32,528 bases of DNA from Nostoc sp. FACHB-973 (GTDB taxonomy: Bacteria > Cyanobacteriota > Cyanobacteriia > Cyanobacteriales > Nostocaceae): assembly GCF_014698115.1 (NCBI RefSeq), contig NZ_JACJSJ010000097.1, positions 1 to 32,528 of the forward strand. The letters are read 5' to 3'. Below, in pieces: positions 24,794-32,007 of this stretch. The notes beneath the pieces are model-generated. The model had not been told where the DNA came from. It ran no database searches and saw only the letters and a program-made list of their open reading frames with translations. Position numbers and translations under genes: made by a program. Within the stretch, counting starts at the first letter, position 1. Each line of letters opens with the position of its first letter.

Positions 24794-26866
24794 TTATCCA
24801 TCCCGTTCAACTGCCATAATTTCAGTATATTCAAACTCATTCGGACTTTGTTTCACCAAAGGATATCTTTCCCCAGCCAAATCAATATAATCCTGCTCAC
24901 AATCAGGCTTAGAAGAATAGTAAGTAAGCACATATTCTCTGCCAATTCTATCTGCTATTTCCTCTTCAACTTCACCTCGCCATTGAGTTTTAGTTGCTAA
25001 CACTATCAACTGATTTGCTAATTTAGGAATTGTCTTAGCAATGTGTCGCCGCGAATTCGCATCCAAGCTACCAAAAGGCGAATCCATCACAATGGGAAAA
25101 GTGCTACTATCAGGAATCATCATCATTTTTCGCTTTTCACTCCATTCCCTTACTTTGTCAATGATGCTGGCGATAAACGATAAACTGAGAATTTGGTTTT
25201 CTCCAGTGGAAGCTGCAACTAATGCTTCCATACCTGTGGTATTTTCTACTAATGTCAGTTCATATTTATCGCTAATTTTAGGAATGTATGGAGTCACAGA
25301 AATTTCTGTGAATATCTCTTGTACTCGCTTTTCTAATTGCAGGCGAAATTGTTGTTCTTGACGATTTCGGACTTCTGTTAATCGTTCGATGGCATCTTGA
25401 GTAGCGTTAATCCGTCGCTGTGCTAAAGTTTGCTTATCTTCATTCAGCTTTTGTTTGCTGATTTGTTTATTCAAACCTTCAATTTCAGTTGTGAGTTGAG
25501 CAATTTGCTGCTGATTTGCACCTTGTTCTCGATTTAATTCGTCAATTTTACTTTCAATTTCATCTAACCGTTTTTGTAAACTGCTAATTTCTTCATTAGC
25601 ATCTTTTCGTAATCGTTCTTGAATATTCTCTAAATCGTTTTCAACTTGGGATATAGTTTGCCTTAGTTGATTAATCCTGGCTTGTTCTCTATCAACTTCT
25701 TCCCAAAATCCTATGGCTTGCTTATCAATTTCATCTACTTGGGCACTCATGCGAATTGCAGTTTCTTCCACCGCCGAGGAACCTGCTTTATCTAACCAAG
25801 TTTGCACATTTATATGAGAATGATTACCTTCGTGTAACTCGGCACCACAAATACAGCGTTGAGAATTGAGTAAATCATTGACAAATTCCCGCGAAATTCC
25901 CGACGTTAACTCGCCTCGCTGCTTCAAATCGTTGATAATTTCTCGGAACTGGGATGTAGTTTGTGACAGTAAAACTGTATAACCCCGCGCCGAAATAATT
26001 TTTTTCAGCGTTTCCTTGGTTTTTTTATATTCTTCTTGATTTGCTGCTTTCTGCGATTCTAAATTCTGCCATCTTTCTTGTAATTCCTTAGCAGCACTCA
26101 ATTCTCGTAACCGACTACTTGTTTCTTTTTTAAAAGTTTGTTGATATTCTAACTCTTCTTGAATTTCTATTTGGCGTTTGGTAATGCGTTCACGCTCTCG
26201 TTCTATTTTTTCTTGTTGTCGTAACAACTGCTTAGTTTGCAAATCACCAATAGCTTTTAACTCATTTTCTAGAGTTTTTTTAGCATCGCCTAAGTGTCTG
26301 ATAGAACGGTTGATTACCTCTACACCCAAGAAAATTTTTGTCGCTTCGGCAATTTCAGCTTTTTTATCAGAACGAACTATTTCTTCAATTCGTTCGCCGT
26401 CAAAGAAAAAATATTGATGTAATGTAGCGGGTAAAATTTGATTAATTATATCGTCTGGTTGCTGATTTGGTATATTCCATTTGCCATCGTCTCCACCTAC
26501 CCACATGGTTAATTGAGTTTTACCAGCTTCAAATTCGCTTTCGTTTTTGTAACCCCGACAAGCGCGTTTGACTCGATAGCGTTTCCCTTCATGTTCCCAA
26601 CCAATTTCTACCCAACATTCTACAGCTTGGCCTCTTTGAGTTTCCGCGATCGCTCTTTTATTTACTAACTGTTCTGTTGATGCAAATGCCGCACTAAATT
26701 TCTCATATAATACCCACGTAAAGGCATTTAGTAAACTGGTTTTTCCTGAGCCATTATTGCCATGAATAATCGTTGTATTCTGAGCATCTCCCCCAGCCAG
26801 AATCATCTCTGGTGTCGTACCATAAAAGGAGCGAAAGTTGCATAGCTTGATTGAAGTCAGCTTCAT
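24794..26866 (-). CDS. Second DndD/Rad50-like SMC ATPase in the dnd island
   Basis: The 690-residue protein has Walker A G36-S44 (HGNNGSGKTS), a FFFDGERIEEI motif like that of DndD (FLFDGEQVKEL), two coiled-coil arms, a Cys pair C338-I-C340 in RCICGAEL at the centre of the coil, the signature STGENQILSLSF and Walker B FPIVMDSPFGSLD near residue 595. Rad50 joins two molecules by a CxxC zinc hook; here the spacing is CxC, so a hook is possible but not proven. It is distinct from DndD (14885-16870) but related. Its start overlaps the stop of a 57-residue gene in ATGA, which indicates translational coupling. It is probably a DNA-end or modification-sensing ATPase; what it does with the dnd system is unknown. 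Confidence 0.85.
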   Translation of the reverse strand: MKLTSIKLCNFRSFYGTTPEMILAGGDAQNTTIIHGNNGSGKTSLLNAFTWVLYEKFSAAFASTEQLVNKRAIAETQRGQAVECWVEIGWEHEGKRYRVKRACRGYKNESEFEAGKTQLTMWVGGDDGKWNIPNQQPDDIINQILPATLHQYFFFDGERIEEIVRSDKKAEIAEATKIFLGVEVINRSIRHLGDAKKTLENELKAIGDLQTKQLLRQQEKIERERERITKRQIEIQEELEYQQTFKKETSSRLRELSAAKELQERWQNLESQKAANQEEYKKTKETLKKIISARGYTVLLSQTTSQFREIINDLKQRGELTSGISREFVNDLLNSQRCICGAELHEGNHSHINVQTWLDKAGSSAVEETAIRMSAQVDEIDKQAIGFWEEVDREQARINQLRQTISQVENDLENIQERLRKDANEEISSLQKRLDEIESKIDELNREQGANQQQIAQLTTEIEGLNKQISKQKLNEDKQTLAQRRINATQDAIERLTEVRNRQEQQFRLQLEKRVQEIFTEISVTPYIPKISDKYELTLVENTTGMEALVAASTGENQILSLSFIASIIDKVREWSEKRKMMMIPDSSTFPIVMDSPFGSLDANSRRHIAKTIPKLANQLIVLATKTQWRGEVEEEIADRIGREYVLTYYSSKPDCEQDYIDLAGERYPLVKQSPNEFEYTEIMAVERDG

Positions 26867-27036
26867 CGCACCTCTTCCTTGATAATTTTCAAAATCTCCT
26901 CATTAATCGGGCCATTACTTTTCTTATCTAGCCTACCTTTTTCCTCCTTCCATACCCGCTCAATAATTTGCCGTACTTCCGGCGGGGCGCTGGTAATTGG
27001 CTCCTGCACATCGTCGATATTCGCCTCTTGTGACAT
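26863..27036 (-). CDS. 57-residue microprotein coupled to the second ATPase
   Basis: An ATG at 27036 opens a 57-codon frame whose TGA overlaps the ATPase ATG (ATGA, 26866-26863). The product (MSQEANIDDVQEPITSAPPE at the start) has an acidic N-terminus, a helix around PEVRQIIERVWKEEKGR and a basic-acidic tail ending IKEEVR, so it is probably a small soluble helical protein. Small proteins of this kind next to ATPases of DNA-modification clusters are known, but I cannot confirm the family. Its exact overlap suggests it is made in a fixed ratio with the ATPase, as a partner or regulator. Confidence 0.75.
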   Translation of the reverse strand: MSQEANIDDVQEPITSAPPEVRQIIERVWKEEKGRLDKKSNGPINEEILKIIKEEVR

Positions 27037-27505
27037 CTGGAATTTTCAAAGATATTTTTTATATTTTAACTTTCTCTAGTGCTGGAATCGCCTCGGTAAA
27101 GCCACTGTTAGCCTTATCTTTAAATTTCGAGAAACTATGAGAGTAGAATTCAGAATGGGCTACGCCCCGCTGCGCTAACAGAATTCAGGAGTCAGAATAC
27201 GCTAACAGAAGTAAAACAGGCTTCATGCTAAGGTTTAAGACTTAGATTGTGTACTTCACTTTCTGGGAAATATGCTGTGTTTTGAAATCTGAATTTTTTT
27301 TGAAAAAACGCTTTATTCTCTCAAGGTTTTCTGATATTATTAATTTTAATTAAACCATATCATAATGGGATGTAAGCAACTTTAAAAATTTGACTTACAT
27401 CCCATTATGATCAAATCCATAATTTTATTATTTCATACTCAACGCTTCTTTCTACCAAACTCAAAAAATTTTTACAAAAAAATACAAATTCCACCTGATT
27501 CATCA
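27037..27505. other. Intergenic region with GC-rich repeat fragments
   Basis: No gene is supported. It contains a repeat-derived stretch around 27153-27210 (GAATTCAGAATGGGCTACGC, then CGCTAACAG twice, once near 27173 and again near 27200), runs of A/T, and the long stem-loop at 27359-27411. The helicase gene ends at its right edge and the microprotein gene starts at its left edge, so a promoter for the microprotein/ATPase pair should be here; none is clear by eye. Confidence 0.55.
27359..27411. terminator. Long stem-loop downstream of the helicase gene
   Basis: ATCATAATGGGATGTAAG (27359-27376) is followed, after a 17-nt loop, by its exact complement (27394-27411). It lies 95 bp past the helicase stop on the minus strand and 323 bp upstream of the microprotein start. 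It lacks a U-tract, so it is not a classic terminator; an RNA-stability element, a MITE-like remnant or a protein site are alternatives. Confidence 0.5.
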
Positions 27506-28996
27506 TCAAATATCTAATAAACCATATCGCTTTTGTAAATCCAGTAATTTCATTCTGGCAACACCTGCGTTATCAGCCAAATCAGCAAATTCTACAAAGC
27601 GACGTAACTCCTTTTTTAACAGATTCCGCTCAACTTCTATAGTTTCTCTATCTAAATCTGGCGGCAAAACAATCATGTCAAATATAGTTGCGCGTTCTTT
27701 CGCTGGATGAGGGCGTAAAACTCGCCCCCGTCGCTGGATAAACTGACGAGGATTACCAGAACTTGATAAAATCACCGCAGTTTGAATTGCTGGAATATCA
27801 ACACCTTCATCTAAACAACGAATCGCCACTAAACCTTGCAATTCACCACTTTCAAATTGACGACGTAATATTTCTCTTTCCTCTAAAGAAGTTTGAGCCG
27901 TATAGGTGCTTACCTTATATCCCAAATCCACTCCGAGAATTTTGGCAACAGCTTTGAGTTGGCGTAGCGATGAACGTTGTCCCGCGTCTTGTGAACCATC
28001 ACTACAATAAAAAAGAGTGTGAGTAGTTTCGCGGCGAGTTGCCATTAAATCCCGCAAAGCATTTAATTTATTTTCCGCTGCACCAATTAACCTTGCCCTT
28101 TGCATCAACAACGGCTTTAAATCTTCATTGTCTTCTGTAGAGACGTTACATGTAACGTCTCTACATTCTCGTTCTCGATATAAAAGCGATCGCCCGATTC
28201 TTTTAGTTAACTTTAAATAAGCAATACTTTCTGCTTCAGTTAGCTCCACCAACACCGGATAATACAGATAATGTACCAAAGCACCTTGAGCGATCGCATC
28301 CCTCAAAGTGAACTCCGGTTGAAGAACTGGGCCAAAATAATCGAATAAAGATTGCGTACCAAAATCATCAAAATACCTCTCCGGTGTGGCAGATAAAGCT
28401 AATCTCAACCCCACACTACGCGGTAAACTTTCTTCTAACTTGGGTGCGCCTAAATTATGCGCCTCATCCCCAATAATTAAAGTTTTGGCAGGAAAATATT
28501 TGAGTTGAGACTGAAACCCATCTCCAATTAAAGTGGAGTTCGTAGTAATTACCGTGACAAACCGTTGAGAACCAGAACGCAGATTATAAATTTGCCCAGA
28601 AAGTTGACTTTGCCAAGTGCGTAAATTTTCAAAGGCTAAAATCGGTTGCAAATTAAATTTTTCACATTCTCTTGCCCATTGGGTGACAAGATGACGGTAG
28701 GGACACACCACCAACAGCACTTGTAAATTAATCTGCTGATATAATTCACAAGCGATCGCTAAAGCCGTAATAGTTTTACCACTACCAGTAGCCATTTTGA
28801 GCGTCCCTCTACCATTATTAGCAAACCAGCTAGCGATCGCTTCTTGCTGATATTGCCGCAATTGCAAAGATGGAGGCCTAGTTGGACATCCTGGTAATGG
28901 TTGCGAAGTTTGATAACTGCCCTTACTTTCCCTAGCAATTGGTAACTTTAATCGGAAAGTGGGCAGTTGCCGCACTGGATTTGCCGTCAGGTACAT
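27506..28996 (-). CDS. DNA phosphorothioation system restriction helicase (DEAH family)
   Basis: The 496 residues form an SF2 helicase: Walker A MATGSGKTI (A69-T75), motif II GDEAH near residue 177, motif III LALSATPERY, and motif VI QRRGRVLRP near residue 430. The family found by profiling with dnd clusters (dnd_restrict_1) has this size and architecture. There is no recognisable nuclease motif, so the cutting step may be provided by a partner such as the HNH protein; this is inference. The CDS contains a 30-bp perfect palindrome in frame (28136-28165) that adds about ten residues after YRERE. It ends 470 bp before the microprotein/ATPase pair on the same strand. Confidence 0.88.
   Translation of the reverse strand: MYLTANPVRQLPTFRLKLPIARESKGSYQTSQPLPGCPTRPPSLQLRQYQQEAIASWFANNGRGTLKMATGSGKTITALAIACELYQQINLQVLLVVCPYRHLVTQWARECEKFNLQPILAFENLRTWQSQLSGQIYNLRSGSQRFVTVITTNSTLIGDGFQSQLKYFPAKTLIIGDEAHNLGAPKLEESLPRSVGLRLALSATPERYFDDFGTQSLFDYFGPVLQPEFTLRDAIAQGALVHYLYYPVLVELTEAESIAYLKLTKRIGRSLLYRERECRDVTCNVSTEDNEDLKPLLMQRARLIGAAENKLNALRDLMATRRETTHTLFYCSDGSQDAGQRSSLRQLKAVAKILGVDLGYKVSTYTAQTSLEEREILRRQFESGELQGLVAIRCLDEGVDIPAIQTAVILSSSGNPRQFIQRRGRVLRPHPAKERATIFDMIVLPPDLDRETIEVERNLLKKELRRFVEFADLADNAGVARMKLLDLQKRYGLLDI
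28136..28165. repeat. 30-bp perfect palindrome inserted in the helicase gene
   Basis: TGTAGAGACGTTACA (28136-28150) is followed directly by its exact complement. It is the sort of short dispersed palindrome found in many copies in cyanobacterial genomes. Here its ten codons (residues 278-287, including RDVTCNVS) are read through in frame, just before the segment EDNEDLKPLLM. Confidence 0.85.
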
Positions 28997-29032
28997 ATGT
29001 TAAGCACAAACGTGGTGATGAACCTTAATTAT

Positions 29033-29160
29033 TGGGAGTGCTGAGTGCTGTTAGCGGTAGCGGGGCGTTTAGCCGCGTGCTGAGTGCTGAGTCAGGAGTT
29101 ATTATTCTCCCTCATCTCCCTCATCTCCCCCACTCTCCACTCCCCACTCCCCATTCCCCA
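29033..29160. repeat. GTGCTGA and CTCCCCA heptamer arrays
   Basis: GAGTGCTGAGTGCTG copies (29037-29095) surround a hairpin GCGGGGCGTTTAGCCGCG-like piece, followed by CCCTCATCTC and CTCCCCACTCCCCA arrays ending at the lexA stop codon. It lies between the dnd island and the lexA gene and marks the right border. Confidence 0.8.
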
Positions 29161-29162
29161 AT

Positions 29163-29768
29163 TCAGTTGTAACCCCGCCAAACACCAATAAGGGAACCCT
29201 GCACCTGCACTTGCATAGCGCTGACTTCAATGGGATTATACTTAGAATTTGCTGGTTTGAGAGTAACGCGATCGCCTTGACGATAAAAACGTTTTAATGT
29301 GGTACCAAATCCATCAACTCTCGCGGCGACGATGGTACCATTTTTCAACTGATTTGGTTCTGGTACTGGACGCAAGAATACCACATCGCCATCAGCAATT
29401 AAATCTTCAATCATGCTATCGCCAGCTACCCGCAAAGCGTAGGTTTGGGCAGGTAACTCCAAATTAGAAAAGTCTAAATGATCTACAGCATCAGTAAATG
29501 GTTCTATTAAACCACCAGCAGCGATCGTGCCCAAAATTGGTACACCTTGTTTAACAGCACGCAAAACCCGAATCGTTCGCGCTTGGCCTTCAGTCCATTC
29601 TATATATCCTTTAGTACGTAAATGTTCTAAACGACTTTGAATTGGTGCTGGTGACTTCAAGTTCATCGCTTGCATCATTTGCCGAATTGAAGGCGAATGC
29701 TGATGCATTCTAATGTATTCTGCCAACCATTCGTAAAGTTCTTGTTGAGCTTCCGTTAGACGTTCCAT
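29163..29768 (-). CDS. lexA: LexA repressor (SOS regulator)
   Basis: The ATG at 29768 (MERLTEAQQELYEWL, 201 residues) is chosen over an upstream in-frame start at 29861 because it gives the standard LexA N-terminus and is 32 bp from a LexA box. The N-terminal half is a winged helix; the cleavage site is A84-G85 in IAAGGL, with catalytic S118 (GDSM) and K159 (TTLKRF). All are present, so RecA-stimulated self-cleavage should work. It represses DNA-repair genes and, by its own operator, itself. It is a core gene, next to argF. The dnd island ends just downstream. Confidence 0.95.
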   Translation of the reverse strand: MERLTEAQQELYEWLAEYIRMHQHSPSIRQMMQAMNLKSPAPIQSRLEHLRTKGYIEWTEGQARTIRVLRAVKQGVPILGTIAAGGLIEPFTDAVDHLDFSNLELPAQTYALRVAGDSMIEDLIADGDVVFLRPVPEPNQLKNGTIVAARVDGFGTTLKRFYRQGDRVTLKPANSKYNPIEVSAMQVQVQGSLIGVWRGYN

Positions 29769-29799
29769 AAATTTGTGGGAAGTAATTATAAATGTCTCT

Positions 29800-29813
29800 A
29801 GAACATTAGTACT
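29800..29813 (-). promoter_or_regulatory. LexA box upstream of lexA
   Basis: On the minus strand the site reads AGTACTAATGTTCT, an exact match to the cyanobacterial LexA consensus RGTACNNNDGTWCB. It lies 32 bp upstream of the lexA ATG, as for autoregulation. Confidence 0.85.
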
Positions 29814-29960
29814 ACAAAAAACTCCCCATAAGCAATAGAAAAGTAAAAATATCAAAGGCAAAAGTAAGAATATTTTATTTTCTTTTGCCTATTTATTCTT
29901 GATTTTTTGACTTATAAGTCGTCAAGAGTCAGCCGCACATCGCTATTCTGACTCTTGTAC

Positions 29961-29980
29961 AGACGCGATTCATCGCGTCT
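29961..29980. terminator. Hairpin downstream of argF
   Basis: AGACGCGAT and ATCGCGTCT (nine-base arms, two-base loop) form a strong hairpin ten bases past the argF stop on the minus strand, ahead of lexA. No run of T follows, so it may be a weak terminator or an RNA 3'-end stabiliser. A related palindrome with the core GAGACG is inside the helicase gene (28136-28165). Confidence 0.6.
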
Positions 29981-29989
29981 CTATTTCCT

Positions 29990-30910
29990 TCATTCTGCCC
30001 CTAAGATACTAGCAAGCAAAGCCTTTTGGGCGTGGAGGCGATTTTCTGCCTCTTCCCAAACTCGTGATTGAGAACCTTCAATAACTGCCTCGGTAATTTC
30101 TTCACCACGATGGGCTGGTAAGCAGTGTAAAACAATTGCCTCCGGGTCAGCAAGGCTTAATAACTGCTCGGAAATTTGGTAAGGTTGGAAAATAGGCAGC
30201 CGGTTATCAGCTTCTGCTTCTTGTCCCATACTTGCCCAAACATCAGTATAAAGTACAGCAGATCCTTTGGCGGCTAATTCTGGATCATCAGTGAGTAGGA
30301 CTTCAGTTTTGTTATTAGCGATCGCTCTTGCTTGTTCTACAATTTTAGAATCTGGCTCAAATCCTGTAGGAGTGGCAATTCTGACATTCATTCCCACCAA
30401 AGCACAGCCCAACATCAGAGAATTAGCTACATTATTTCCATCACCGACGTAGGTTAAAGTTAACCCAGCAAGAGTGCCAAAAGCTTCTTGAATCGTCAAT
30501 AAATCAGCTAATATCTGACAGGGATGTTCTGCATCAGTAAGCGCATTAATCACCGGAATCTTCGCATAGTTAGCAAAAGTTTCCAAATCCTGCTGTGCAA
30601 AAGTGCGAATTGCCAAAATATCTAGATATCTATCTAAGACTCGCGCCGTATCTTGTAAAGGTTCCCCGCGACTAACTTGAGTGACATTGGGGTTAAGATC
30701 GATTACCTGCCCACCAAGTTGATACATCGCCACAGTAAAACTTACCCGCGTGCGAGTAGAAGCTTTAGAGAACAACAACCCTAAGACTTTATTACACTGC
30801 AACTTCAGCTGTTTGGTTTTAAGTTGAGTTGCCAATTGCAGAAGTTCTTGAAGTTCTGTTGGACTGATGTCCGCCAAACTTAATAAATCTCGTCCGTTCA
30901 ACGCTGTCAT
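29990..30910 (-). CDS. argF: Ornithine carbamoyltransferase
   Basis: The ATG at 30910 (MTALNGRDLLSL, 306 residues) fits the usual enzyme length; an upstream start at 30967 would add 19 unlike residues. The carbamoyl-phosphate site S51-T-R-T-R55 and the ornithine-binding HCLPAHRGEEI near the C-terminus are intact. It makes citrulline from ornithine and carbamoyl phosphate in arginine synthesis and acts in the cytoplasm as a trimer. It lies upstream of lexA on the same strand, separated by 221 bp with a hairpin. Confidence 0.97.
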   Translation of the reverse strand: MTALNGRDLLSLADISPTELQELLQLATQLKTKQLKLQCNKVLGLLFSKASTRTRVSFTVAMYQLGGQVIDLNPNVTQVSRGEPLQDTARVLDRYLDILAIRTFAQQDLETFANYAKIPVINALTDAEHPCQILADLLTIQEAFGTLAGLTLTYVGDGNNVANSLMLGCALVGMNVRIATPTGFEPDSKIVEQARAIANNKTEVLLTDDPELAAKGSAVLYTDVWASMGQEAEADNRLPIFQPYQISEQLLSLADPEAIVLHCLPAHRGEEITEAVIEGSQSRVWEEAENRLHAQKALLASILGAE

Positions 30911-31336
30911 GCTTGTGATGTGTAAAGAACAATTATATAATTTTGTTTCTTTACCCAGCCGTGTCAAAAAAGTACGATTTTAAAAATGTACCAGATATTT
31001 TGGCGTCCAGTCCAGGATTTGAGTTAGCTTTTGCTATGAATATTAATTTACCAACTTTATTCGTGATTACAATCACTGATTTTTTGGATTGTTGCATTTG
31101 CAACGTCCATTCAAGCATATATACTTGAAAAAACCGCGATATTGCCAAAATATATATCAGATTTTCCAGATAAATTTAGGGTAAAGTCCCACAACAAAAC
31201 ATCAAAAAGGCTTCCTCCCCCACTCCCCATTTTCCAGACAGATATTTTTTAGCGATCGCCTCTGGACAAATAGTTTTATTATGGTAAGATTAGAAATTGT
31301 GGTTGCTAATTGAGAGCGATCGCCTAAGCCAAACTC
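30911..31336. other. Intergenic region between argF and tRNA-Thr
   Basis: Divergent argF (minus) and the tRNA (plus) share this region. It holds HIP1-like octamers at 31251 and 31318, a piece of CTCCCCCACTCCCCA heptamer near 31210 and the tRNA promoter at 31263-31290. No gene is supported; the small frames in it are low-quality. Confidence 0.6.
31263..31290 (+). promoter_or_regulatory. Candidate sigma-70-type promoter for tRNA-Thr
   Basis: TGGACA (31263-31268), a 16-bp spacer and TAAGAT (31285-31290) lie 46 bp upstream of the mature tRNA. Each hexamer departs from consensus by one or two bases. Confidence 0.4.
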
Positions 31337-31408
31337 GCCAGCATAGCACAGTGGTAGTGCATCCGACTTGTAATCGGAAGGTCGCAGGTTCAAATCCAGC
31401 TGCTGGCT
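31337..31408 (+). tRNA. trnT: tRNA-Thr (anticodon TGT)
   Basis: A 72-nt cloverleaf is visible: acceptor GCCAGCA/TGCTGGC, D arm GCAC/GTGC, anticodon arm TCCGA-CTTGTAA-TCGGA with TGT, and T loop TTCAAAT. The T stem GCAGG/CCAGC has one A-A mismatch at its middle pair, which is uncommon; otherwise it is complete. CCA is not encoded, as usual in cyanobacteria. The end of a transposon lies 30 bp downstream. Confidence 0.9.
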
Positions 31409-31437
31409 TTAAATCTAAAATATGTCTATTTGCCGAA

Positions 31438-31473
31438 TGTCAAATTATTTGTCCGTGTTGACAAATTAATGTC
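31438..31473. mobile_element. Candidate end of a Tn7-like (type V-K CAST) transposon
   Basis: TGTCAAATTATTTGTC (31438-31453) is followed, about one helical turn pair later, by TTGACAAATTAATGTC (31458-31473). These two imperfect direct repeats, spaced about 20 bp, resemble the TnsB-binding repeats at the ends of cyanobacterial CRISPR-associated transposons (ATTATCTGTCG/GATTAATGTC type in ShCAST). Position fits too: these elements insert about 60 bp past a target in or beside tRNA genes, and the tRNA-Thr 3' end is 30 bp away. No transposase or Cas12k gene follows in the window, so it is either a solitary remnant or the border of an element extending beyond it. Confidence 0.5.
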
Positions 31474-31520
31474 CCTTAGTAGCTAATTTGGCTTTGAACA
31501 TATAGGGTTGGTGTTTGCTA

Positions 31521-31631
31521 AGTAAGTCGGCACAATAAAAGCAAACTGTGTGAATAAAAGTAAACAAGGCTCAAGCTTTTTCCCCCTACTCTCTGCCTTA
31601 TCCCAACAATAATTATTTACGCCGACCTACT
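31521..31631. mobile_element. MITE with 11-bp terminal inverted repeats and TA flanks
   Basis: The left end AGTAAGTCGGC (31521-31531) and the right end GCCGACCTACT (31621-31631) are inverted with one mismatch, and the element is bordered by TA on both sides (31519-31520 and 31632-31633). The interior is non-coding. A TA target duplication is typical of IS630/Tc1-mariner-type MITEs. The inner end with CCTTATCCCAACAATAATTA looks like a repeat common in Nostoc-type genomes. Confidence 0.75.
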
Positions 31632-31634
31632 TAT

Positions 31635-31736
31635 ATGTTAGTAGAGGTAGAGCATCAAAAACTCATGGCAAATCTGGGTGGTGTGCCGAATAATTTGAAA
31701 TTTGAATTCATCCAAGCATTGGAAAGAGACGAGTGA
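31635..31736 (+). CDS. Possible 33-residue small ORF or gene remnant
   Basis: An ATG two bases past the MITE opens a frame of 33 codons with a protein-like sequence (ending NNLKFEFIQALERDE). I do not recognise it. The MITE just upstream may have cut a longer gene, leaving this C-terminal piece. No ribosome binding site is seen. Confidence 0.25.
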   Translation: MLVEVEHQKLMANLGGVPNNLKFEFIQALERDE

Positions 31737-31789
31737 TGAAAACATGAGGTTATAATTGATTTATGTTGTCCATATAAGAGTCCTTAAAT

Positions 31790-32005
31790 ATGCTGAATGC
31801 AGTCGAATTTCAAGCAAAAATTAAAAATAGTTCAATTCAAATTACCGATCAGTACAAACAAGAACTCGGTGAAGGAGATGATATTAAGGTAATTGTTTTA
31901 GTGAAGAAAAAATCGTCTCAAAAAAGAGACATAATTGATGAATTGACAGAGAATCCTCTGCTAGTGGATGGATTTATCAGCCGTGAGGAAATTTACAATC
32001 GATAA
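31790..32005 (+). CDS. Antitoxin-like protein of a type II toxin-antitoxin pair
   Basis: The 71-residue protein (MLNAVEFQAKIKNSSIQITD at the start) has a short beta-rich N-terminus like a swapped-hairpin DNA-binding unit and an acidic/basic C-terminal part ending in GFISREEIYNR, as in small cyanobacterial proteins found before PIN toxins. Its stop is two bases before the PIN start, a usual layout for such pairs. It probably neutralises the toxin and represses the pair. Confidence 0.7.
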   Translation: MLNAVEFQAKIKNSSIQITDQYKQELGEGDDIKVIVLVKKKSSQKRDIIDELTENPLLVDGFISREEIYNR

Positions 32006-32007
32006 TT

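Noticed and set aside
28989..29003. Possible LexA box at the helicase start (GGTACATATGTTA)
   Set aside because: It differs from the RGTACNNNDGTWCB consensus at a fixed base and overlaps the start codon; too weak to claim SOS control.
31202..31393. 63-residue minus-strand frame overlapping tRNA-Thr
   Set aside because: It is antisense to the tRNA and its promoter; no family resemblance.
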